Shown here: piece after piece, positions 57,715 to 64,000 of the stretch
How the letters are laid out: each line of letters begins with the position of its first letter
How positions within the stretch are numbered: position 1 is the first letter of the stretch
NCBI RefSeq assembly: GCF_030812855.1
Contig: NZ_JAUSTK010000002.1
Span: 124,001-188,000 of the forward strand
Reading direction: 5' to 3'
From: Paenibacillus wynnii
GTDB lineage: Bacteria > Bacillota > Bacilli > Paenibacillales > Paenibacillaceae
Length of the DNA: 64,000 bases
Program-made: the position numbers and the translations under genes
The notes under the pieces: model-generated
Seen by the model: only the letters and a program-made list of their open reading frames with translations
What the model was told of the DNA's origin: nothing
Database searches by the model: none

Positions 57715-59229
57715 ATGAACTCAGACCATCAACCCTCATCCAAATCCATTGTACGCCAAAATCATCGGGCTCCTTCCCGCCTGCGTGTCTGGGCGTTAAG
57801 AGCAACCATTGTCCTAGTATTCTGGCTGATCGGCGTAATGGTGTACCAGACTCACAAGCCCTTGCCGCCGGGAATTTCTTACGAAAGTCCGGTGTACAAC
57901 GTTAACAACGTCACCTTCCTGCAGGATTTAACTTATCCGGATGGAAGTGCGTTAGGGAAGCAGGAGGCTCAAATCTTGCCCCGAATGATGGAGATTATCG
58001 AAGAATCCCGACAGTTTCTTGTGATTGACCTATTCCTTTTTAATAACTATACCCATCGTGATAAACAATTCCCACCTGTCAGTCAGGCGTTTACCTATAA
58101 GATTATTGCTCAAAAGTCAGCTTACCCTGATATGGATATTGTCTTTATTACCGATGAGGTTAACACCAATTACAATTCCGCTCCCAACCCTTTACTAGAA
58201 CAATTGAAGGCTGCGGGTGTCCGCGTTATTCTAACCGATGTAAATAGTCTGCGGGATTCTACTCCTGCCTATTCAGCTGTATGGCGTACCTTTATTCAAT
58301 GGTTCGGTCAGTCTGGCAAGGGCTGGATACCCAATCTGATGGCGAATAACGGACCTGACATTACGGCTCGCTCTTATCTGAAGCTGCTGAATGTAAAAGC
58401 TAATCATCGTAAAGTGGTCCTTAGCGAGAAGGCAGCACTAATCACTTCCGGGAATATACATGATGCCAGCGTCTATAACTCGAATATCGCCTTAGAGGTT
58501 CAGGGCCCAATTCTTGCTGATATCCTGCGAACAGAACAAGCGGCAGCTGATCTTTCGAACGCCGGTCCGCTGTTGAGTAAAGAGCCGCGTTTTGAAGAAG
58601 AGAGTGAGCATATACCTTCAGAATCAGTAGGTGGGCTGCAGGTACGCTATTTGACCGAAGGAAAAGTATACAAATATGCGCTGCAGAGTATTAGGGCTGC
58701 AGCGCAGGGAGATACCGTATGGTTAGGCATGTTTTATTTGGCTGACGATTCGATTATCAAGGCGCTAGTGGAAGCATCAGAACGTGGTGCCGAGGTGCGG
58801 CTGTTGCTTGACCCGAATCAAAATGCGTTTGGCCGTGATAAGATCGGCATCCCGAACAGGCCGGTAGCCATGGATTTGAATCGGCGCTCCGACGGAAAGG
58901 TTGCTATTCGCTGGTACAATACCACCAAGGAACAATACCACCCCAAGCTTCTCTTTATCTCCAAAAAAGAGGGTGACTCCATCGTACTTAGCGGTGCCAG
59001 TAACTTTACAGCACGCAATCTGGATAATTACAACCTGGAGAACAACCTATGGGTATCCATGAATTCCAAACAGCCGCTCTACGGAGAATTAGGAGGCTAT
59101 TTCAACCGGCTATGGAATAATGAGGGGGCTGAATTCAGCCTGCCGCTCGAAGATTATCAAGGCGACATTACTCGCCTGAAATATATTATATTCCGGGCTC
59201 AGAAGATATTAGGATTCACCACATTCTAA
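57715..59229 (+). CDS. Phospholipase D-fold membrane-anchored protein
   Basis: 504 residues from ATG 57715 with CAGGAGG upstream. A membrane anchor at about 25-42 (ALRATIVLVFWLIGVMVY) is followed by an outward-facing domain with two phospholipase-D-like sites: NHRKVVLSEKAALITSGN (about 240) and YHPKLLFISKKEGDSIVLSG (about 405). Both keep His and Lys but lack the canonical Asp spacing, so activity is uncertain. Likely phospholipid metabolism; substrate unknown. Convergent with the cardiolipin synthase gene, the two stops being one base apart. Confidence 0.85.
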   Translation: MNSDHQPSSKSIVRQNHRAPSRLRVWALRATIVLVFWLIGVMVYQTHKPLPPGISYESPVYNVNNVTFLQDLTYPDGSALGKQEAQILPRMMEIIEESRQFLVIDLFLFNNYTHRDKQFPPVSQAFTYKIIAQKSAYPDMDIVFITDEVNTNYNSAPNPLLEQLKAAGVRVILTDVNSLRDSTPAYSAVWRTFIQWFGQSGKGWIPNLMANNGPDITARSYLKLLNVKANHRKVVLSEKAALITSGNIHDASVYNSNIALEVQGPILADILRTEQAAADLSNAGPLLSKEPRFEEESEHIPSESVGGLQVRYLTEGKVYKYALQSIRAAAQGDTVWLGMFYLADDSIIKALVEASERGAEVRLLLDPNQNAFGRDKIGIPNRPVAMDLNRRSDGKVAIRWYNTTKEQYHPKLLFISKKEGDSIVLSGASNFTARNLDNYNLENNLWVSMNSKQPLYGELGGYFNRLWNNEGAEFSLPLEDYQGDITRLKYIIFRAQKILGFTTF

Positions 59230-59230
59230 A

Positions 59231-60739
59231 TTACAGCAGCGGGGACATTAACCGGGCGGCTGATTCCAAGAGCCGCTCATGTAACCGTTTGTCCATAAAG
59301 GTCTCCTCCACAATCTGCCGGGTAGACAATAGATCCCGTTCAAAATCGGCCACGATTCGTTTGACGCTTTCAGTCTGAAGCAGCAGCGCATTCACTTCGA
59401 AATTCAAATGAAAACTTCTCATATCCATATTAGCAGTCCCGATCGTAGCAATCTCTCCATCTACAATCAGGAGCTTGGAATGGATAAATCCCTTTTCATA
59501 CTCAAAAATTTTCACTCCCGAATCCAGCAACGCCGGAAAATAAGAGTGTGAAGCCAAGAACGGAAGCCATTTGTCCGGTTTGGCCGGAAATAACAAGCGC
59601 ACATCCAACCCGGACATCGCGGCTACCCGGATTGCTGTCAGAATATCCTCATCGGGTATAAAATAGGGGCTGGCAATCCATACAGACTCCTTGGCAGAAG
59701 TGATCATGGAGAAGAAAATGTTCTTGAGTGAACGTCGCTCGTTATCCGGTCCGCTGGCAATAATCTGCACAGCTCCATCCCCCGCTACATAACGCAGCTT
59801 TGGCGAAAGATAATCCTGTTCCAGGATTTTCTCGCCTGTGGTGTGCATCCAATCCTGAAGGAAGATGATCTGCATCGTCCGAACTGCCTCACCTCTAACA
59901 AGCATGTGCGTATCCCGCCAAAAGCCGTAAGTCTTGCTGCGGCTCAAATATTCATCCCCTACGTTCAGCCCGCCCATAAAGCCGACATCCCCGTCAATAA
60001 CGACGATTTTGCGGTGATTCCGATAATTCACGCGGCTGGAAAAGAATGACGTAGACTTCCCGTATGCAGCCACCAGCACGCCGGCATCCGTCATCTCCTT
60101 CACAAAGGACTTGGACAACCCAAGGCTGCCTACCGCATCATACATAAATCTGACCGTAACGCCCTCACGGGCTTTCTTAATCAATATTTGCTGAATGCGC
60201 GTACCGATATGATCGGAGCGAAAAATATAATACTCCATATGAATATGGTGCTCTGCCTGCCGCAGTTCCAACAGCAGCGTCCCGAACGTTTCTTCCCCAT
60301 TGGTCAGAATACGCGTCTCTGAGGCGAAGGATATGGGTGTTCGAGCCAGACGCTGGGCTAGTCCAAGCAGTTTCTGGCGGGAAGGGTCAAAGATGGACCA
60401 ATCCTGGTTCATGCGGAAAACGTCGTTCTCAATTCGCTCATAGGCCATTTGGTCAAGCTGGGCTTTTTTATCATATTTACGACGCTTAAATACGTTTTGT
60501 CCGAATAAGAAATAAAAGACCAACCCTACAACCGGAATAAGCGCAAGCAATAAGATCCAAGCCATCGTGGTAGATGGATTACGATTCTCCATAAATATAG
60601 CCAAACTAATGGAAATAACGGTCAATGTGGAAAAAATACTGATAATGGTGCCGCCTGTACTACCGAATATACCGAAGCCAAAATAATAAAAAGCTAATAA
60701 AGCCAAAATAATGACTATAGTCTGCAATCCTCTTCTCAT
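59231..60739 (-). CDS. cls: Cardiolipin synthase
   Basis: Condenses two phosphatidylglycerols to cardiolipin. 502 residues from ATG 60739. Two N-terminal membrane segments (about 5-24 and 32-55) then two complete HKD motifs: NHRKIVVIDGDVGFMGGLN (about 225) and IHSKLLIVDGEIATIGTAN (about 405). AAGGTAGG lies eight bases upstream. Confidence 0.94.
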   Translation of the reverse strand: MRRGLQTIVIILALLAFYYFGFGIFGSTGGTIISIFSTLTVISISLAIFMENRNPSTTMAWILLLALIPVVGLVFYFLFGQNVFKRRKYDKKAQLDQMAYERIENDVFRMNQDWSIFDPSRQKLLGLAQRLARTPISFASETRILTNGEETFGTLLLELRQAEHHIHMEYYIFRSDHIGTRIQQILIKKAREGVTVRFMYDAVGSLGLSKSFVKEMTDAGVLVAAYGKSTSFFSSRVNYRNHRKIVVIDGDVGFMGGLNVGDEYLSRSKTYGFWRDTHMLVRGEAVRTMQIIFLQDWMHTTGEKILEQDYLSPKLRYVAGDGAVQIIASGPDNERRSLKNIFFSMITSAKESVWIASPYFIPDEDILTAIRVAAMSGLDVRLLFPAKPDKWLPFLASHSYFPALLDSGVKIFEYEKGFIHSKLLIVDGEIATIGTANMDMRSFHLNFEVNALLLQTESVKRIVADFERDLLSTRQIVEETFMDKRLHERLLESAARLMSPLL

Positions 60740-60876
60740 AGACAACCTACCTTCTTTTCTATAACAAGCATCACGGAATTGACACAATTATATATTACAT
60801 GAAGTTGTTCATTCTTCCTACTCGAATCCTACCCAAAAAGGAATAATATTGAAACTGTATCCTCTTTTGCAGAAAT

Positions 60877-60905
60877 TTGAAATCCACAAGCCTTTATAAT
60901 ATAAT
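60877..60905 (+). promoter_or_regulatory. Promoter of the TetR-RND unit
   Basis: TTGAAA (60877-60882), 17 bp, TATAAT (60900-60905). A second TATAAT overlaps at 60895. Start expected near 60912, inside the palindrome below. Confidence 0.75.
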
Positions 60906-60908
60906 CAC

Positions 60909-60928
60909 TTTTGACTAGGCAGTCAAAA
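60909..60928. promoter_or_regulatory. Putative TetR operator
   Basis: Perfect inverted repeat, arms TTTTGACT and AGTCAAAA around AGGC, overlying the expected transcription start and 36 bp before the tetR start. Its position fits autorepression by the adjacent regulator. Confidence 0.7.
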
Positions 60929-60964
60929 TAAGAACCAGTAAGTCAGAAAGGAGTCCAGAACGTA

Positions 60965-61870
60965 TTGGCCAACATCAGCGTTGATAAAAAAGAGAAGATT
61001 ATTAAAACGGCTATGCAGCTGTTTGCTATCAAAGGTTCCACAGCTACCTCCATGCAAGAGATTGCTGAACTATGCGGCATTTCCAAAGGCAGCTTGTATC
61101 TAGTGTTCAAATCAAAGGAAGAGCTGGTGCGCAGCATTTACATATATTGCTTCCAGATGATCCGCGATCCCCTGCTGCAGACAGAAGAGGAAAGTCACAC
61201 AAGCCCTCAGGAGAAGCTGCAGAAACAAATTGAAATTCTACTAGACCATGTATACGAGCTTCGGGAGTTTTTGCAGCGGCAAATCCAGGACTTTGCGGGA
61301 AGTGGTCAAACAGATATGCCGGAATGGATGCGCAAAAGCAGTATCCCTGTTATGCAATGGTTTCAGGCAAAGCTGGAAACGTTGTATGGCAAAGAAGTCC
61401 TTCCATACGCCGGAGATTTAATACTGCTGGTTCACGGGATGATCAGCTCGTATGTGCGCGTTATTTTTCAACCGGGGAATCCTGTAACTACATCCCATAT
61501 GGCTAATCATCTCGTTAATTTGGTGGATATCGTCGCAGCCGGTCTGCTTGCCGGAAAGCCCCAACCTCTTATCCCCGATCTTATAATTACCAGTTGGATG
61601 GAAGATGGCGAAGGTTGTCTGCGTAAAAATCCGCTGCAGCTCATCAAGGAAATGAAGCAGCAGCTCAGTATTACCACAACTATGGAGCCACGGCAGCTGG
61701 AGGATACTCTGGAGTCCCTTATTATTTTAGAGAAGGAAATCCTTGTAACCCACCCCCGAAGAGCCATCGTGCAAGGAATGATCGCTAATTTAGAGTCATG
61801 TACTGAACTAACAGAGAACCTGAAAAATCTAAAGAAACTTGTATCCCCCGAATATGGATCATGTATATAA
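60965..61870 (+). CDS. TetR/AcrR family transcriptional regulator
   Basis: 301 residues from TTG 60965 (ANISVDKKEKIIKTAMQLFA) with AAGGAG 11 bases upstream. N-terminal HTH: KIIKTAMQLFAIKGSTATSMQEIAELCGISKGSLYLVFKSKEEL, positions about 12-55 (given in parts: TSMQEIAELCGISKGSLYL is the helix-turn-helix). The remaining 245 residues are longer than in most TetR proteins (about 190 total), suggesting an extended ligand or dimer domain. Upstream of and co-directional with the RND exporter, which it likely represses. Confidence 0.9.
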   Translation: MANISVDKKEKIIKTAMQLFAIKGSTATSMQEIAELCGISKGSLYLVFKSKEELVRSIYIYCFQMIRDPLLQTEEESHTSPQEKLQKQIEILLDHVYELREFLQRQIQDFAGSGQTDMPEWMRKSSIPVMQWFQAKLETLYGKEVLPYAGDLILLVHGMISSYVRVIFQPGNPVTTSHMANHLVNLVDIVAAGLLAGKPQPLIPDLIITSWMEDGEGCLRKNPLQLIKEMKQQLSITTTMEPRQLEDTLESLIILEKEILVTHPRRAIVQGMIANLESCTELTENLKNLKKLVSPEYGSCI

Positions 61871-61894
61871 CTGAGAGGAGCCGAACCGTAACCA

Positions 61895-64000
61895 ATGAAA
61901 AGCCTAATTAATTTCTCACTCCGTAACAAATTTGCCGTCTGGCTCCTGACTATCATCGTTGTGCTTGCCGGTCTTTACAGCGGCCTGACCATGAAGCAGG
62001 AAACATTGCCTAATATCAGTATTCCCTATCTAAGTATTACTACTATTTATCCCGGCGCTGCACCCGAAGGTGTCGTGAATGAGGTCAGCAAACCGCTGGA
62101 GCAACGACTTCGCAATGTGGATGGTGTCAAAACTCTTACCTCCACATCTCTGGAGAATGCCTCCAGTATTACTATTGAGTTCGAATATGGTACCAACCTC
62201 GATAATGCGACAGCCGCAGTTCGGGAAGCCCTTAATGAAGTAACCCTGCCGGATGAGGTGCAGAAACCGAATATTGCCCGCTTTAGCTTGAGCTCGCTCC
62301 CGGTTATCTCACTTAGCTTAACCGGTGACGATACTCAGGATTTAGAGGGTCTGACGACGATTGCGGAGAATGATATCCGTCCTGAATTAGAGGACTTGGA
62401 GGGTGTTGCGTCCGTACAGATTGCCGGACAATACGTGAAAGAGGTATCCCTGAAATTCAATCAAGACAAGCTTCAACAGTACGGGTTAACAGAAGATACT
62501 GTAAAGGCTGTTGTTCTGGGTTCCTCTGTTTATGCCCCGCTCGGATTATTCGAAATGGAGAATTCTGAAAAGGCAGTCGTTGTAGACGGGAATATCACTA
62601 CTATAGATGATCTTAAAAAGGTTCGCATTCCGATCATTCCCGGGGGTACTGCGGGTACGGGCGGTGCCGGTGCCGGTGCTCCTAATGCCCCCGGGGCCGT
62701 AACCGGCCTTACTGCTGATCCCGGAACGAATCTGGCAGAACCCGGTGGAATTACAGGCAGCTTCGGACTTCCGACCGTCCAATTGGGAGAGCTTGCGGCC
62801 ATTGAGGTTATCGGCAAGTCTGATTCCATCTCACGCACCAATGGTAAAGAATCCATTGGGATCCAAATCGTCAAAGCCAATGATGCCAATACCGTTGATG
62901 TGGTAAACAGCGTTAAGGATAAGATCGAGGACCTGCAGAAGCAGTATGAAGGACTTGAACTGACGGTTCTGCTGGATCAAGGAAAGCCTATAGAGGATTC
63001 CGTCAGCACGATGCTCTCCAAGGCTGCATTTGGTGCCTTGTTCGCCGTTATTATCATCCTGATTTTCCTGCGGAATATACGCTCGACTATTATCTCCATT
63101 ATCTCCATTCCACTGTCATTGCTGATCGCTGTTCTTTGTCTGCGCCAGATGGACATCACACTCAATATGATGACGTTAGGAGCAATGACGGTAGCCATAG
63201 GACGGGTAGTGGATGACTCGATTGTCGTTATCGAGAATATATTCAGACGGCTATCGCTGTCCGGTGAAAAGCTGCGGGGCCGTGAATTGATTAGTGCAGC
63301 CACCCGTGAAATGTTTGTACCTATCATGTCATCTACAATTGTAACGATTGCGGTATTCCTTCCGCTCGCTTTTGTCAGCGGGATGGTGGGTGAGCTCTTC
63401 CTGCCGTTCGCCCTTACCATGGTGTTCGCACTGCTCGCTTCCCTGCTGGTGGCTATTACTCTGGTTCCCGCATTGGCGCATACCTTGTTCCGTAATGGTC
63501 TGAAGAAGAAACATAATCATGAAGACAAGCCGGATAGAATGGCCGCTGGTTATCAGAAAATTCTGAACTGGTGCCTATCCCATAAACTGATTACCTTCGG
63601 AGTAGCGGTAGCCCTACTTGCAGGAAGCCTATTCTTAATCAAACCTATAGGTGTCAGCTTCCTTCCATCTCAGGAGGAAAAGAATATTACCCTAACCTTC
63701 TCACCGGGCGCCGGCCAACGCTTAGAAGATGTGAAGGCGCAAGCCCTGAAGGCAGAAAAGTATATTTTAGCTCAAGAGCATGTAGATAAAATGCAGTATT
63801 CCATCGGCGGCAGTAGCCCGTTCGGCATGGGTGCAGGCGGAAAGTCCGGATTGTTCTACGTCGCTTATGACAGCAACACTCCTGACTTTGATAAGGTTAA
63901 AGAGCAGTTGATTGAAGGACTCACAAAAGAAATTCCAAATGGTGTTTGGGGTGATCTGTCCGGGATGTCCGGCGGTGGATTGGGCGGCAGTACTTTGACC
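61895..64000 (+). CDS. RND-family efflux permease (SwrC/AcrB-like), partial
   Basis: First 702 residues of a proton-driven exporter; the right edge cuts it. Membrane segment about 12-30, then the porter domain, further membrane segments from about 365. VAIGRVVDDSIVVIENIF (433-450) holds the paired Asp 440/Asp 441 of the proton relay. A Gly/Ala/Pro-rich insert (about 248-285) interrupts the external domain. Such single-component RND pumps occur in Gram-positives (SwrC of Bacillus subtilis). The ribosome site GAGGAG is 14 bases from the ATG. Starts 24 bp after tetR. Confidence 0.9.
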   Translation, partial: MKSLINFSLRNKFAVWLLTIIVVLAGLYSGLTMKQETLPNISIPYLSITTIYPGAAPEGVVNEVSKPLEQRLRNVDGVKTLTSTSLENASSITIEFEYGTNLDNATAAVREALNEVTLPDEVQKPNIARFSLSSLPVISLSLTGDDTQDLEGLTTIAENDIRPELEDLEGVASVQIAGQYVKEVSLKFNQDKLQQYGLTEDTVKAVVLGSSVYAPLGLFEMENSEKAVVVDGNITTIDDLKKVRIPIIPGGTAGTGGAGAGAPNAPGAVTGLTADPGTNLAEPGGITGSFGLPTVQLGELAAIEVIGKSDSISRTNGKESIGIQIVKANDANTVDVVNSVKDKIEDLQKQYEGLELTVLLDQGKPIEDSVSTMLSKAAFGALFAVIIILIFLRNIRSTIISIISIPLSLLIAVLCLRQMDITLNMMTLGAMTVAIGRVVDDSIVVIENIFRRLSLSGEKLRGRELISAATREMFVPIMSSTIVTIAVFLPLAFVSGMVGELFLPFALTMVFALLASLLVAITLVPALAHTLFRNGLKKKHNHEDKPDRMAAGYQKILNWCLSHKLITFGVAVALLAGSLFLIKPIGVSFLPSQEEKNITLTFSPGAGQRLEDVKAQALKAEKYILAQEHVDKMQYSIGGSSPFGMGAGGKSGLFYVAYDSNTPDFDKVKEQLIEGLTKEIPNGVWGDLSGMSGGGLGGSTLT

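Overview
The window reads as chromosome of a spore-forming, S-layer-bearing Bacillota, most likely a Paenibacillus. It carries sporulation genes (spoIID, spoIIQ, spoIIID, spoIIR and an alpha/beta-type small acid-soluble spore protein), three SLH-domain surface proteins with the matching cell-wall-polymer genes, and the Bacillales order spoIIID-mbl-flgG paralogues-fabZ, atp operon-DUF1146-murA, and glyA-ywlG-ywlE-mntP-tsaC-spoIIR. Genus-level assignment is inference from gene content and order. Almost everything from 1 to about 53 kb and from 54 to 57.4 kb is on the minus strand. I saw no rRNA, tRNA, phage, insertion sequence or CRISPR array.

Layout. 1-16 kb: surface proteins (partial NAGPA-domain protein, three SLH proteins including a probable S-layer subunit) with metK and a SASP gene between them. 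16-21 kb: cell-wall glycopolymer genes tagO, tagA, csaB and a DUF5693 membrane protein. 21-26 kb: phosphoglucomutase, fabZ, an EpuA-like small membrane protein, two FlgG-type rod proteins and mbl. 26.9-29.4 kb: spoIIID, spoIIQ, spoIID. 30-40 kb: murA, a DUF1146 gene and the nine-gene atp operon with atpZ and atpI. 40-44.9 kb: mnaA/wecB, upp, then glyA and ywlG behind a ZTP riboswitch. 45-53.3 kb: ywlE, mntP, tsaC, spoIIR, two tandem FtsW/RodA paralogues, prmC, prfA. 53.5-64 kb: a DUF1905 protein, ychF, an acetyltransferase, type 2 IPP isomerase, two phospholipase-D-fold proteins (one a cardiolipin synthase), and a TetR regulator upstream of a partial RND exporter.

Together, tagO, tagA, csaB and mnaA supply the pyruvylated ManNAc-containing secondary cell wall polymer that SLH domains bind, so enzyme and ligand genes sit in one neighbourhood.

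The most unusual content is between genes. (1) A 185-bp element occurs three times, each copy holding four 21-bp imperfect palindromes starting exactly 51, 62 and 51 bp apart; a fourth locus has seven 52-bp tandem units with a related core. (2) The three atp spacers atpA/atpG, atpG/atpD and atpD/atpC each hold hairpin-forming repeats placed just ahead of the next start codon. (3) A REP-like palindrome family has five members, four of them 30-41 bp upstream of a start codon. (4) A MITE-like palindromic element is present twice. (5) metK has a strong promoter followed almost at once by a terminator hairpin, with no recognisable SAM riboswitch.
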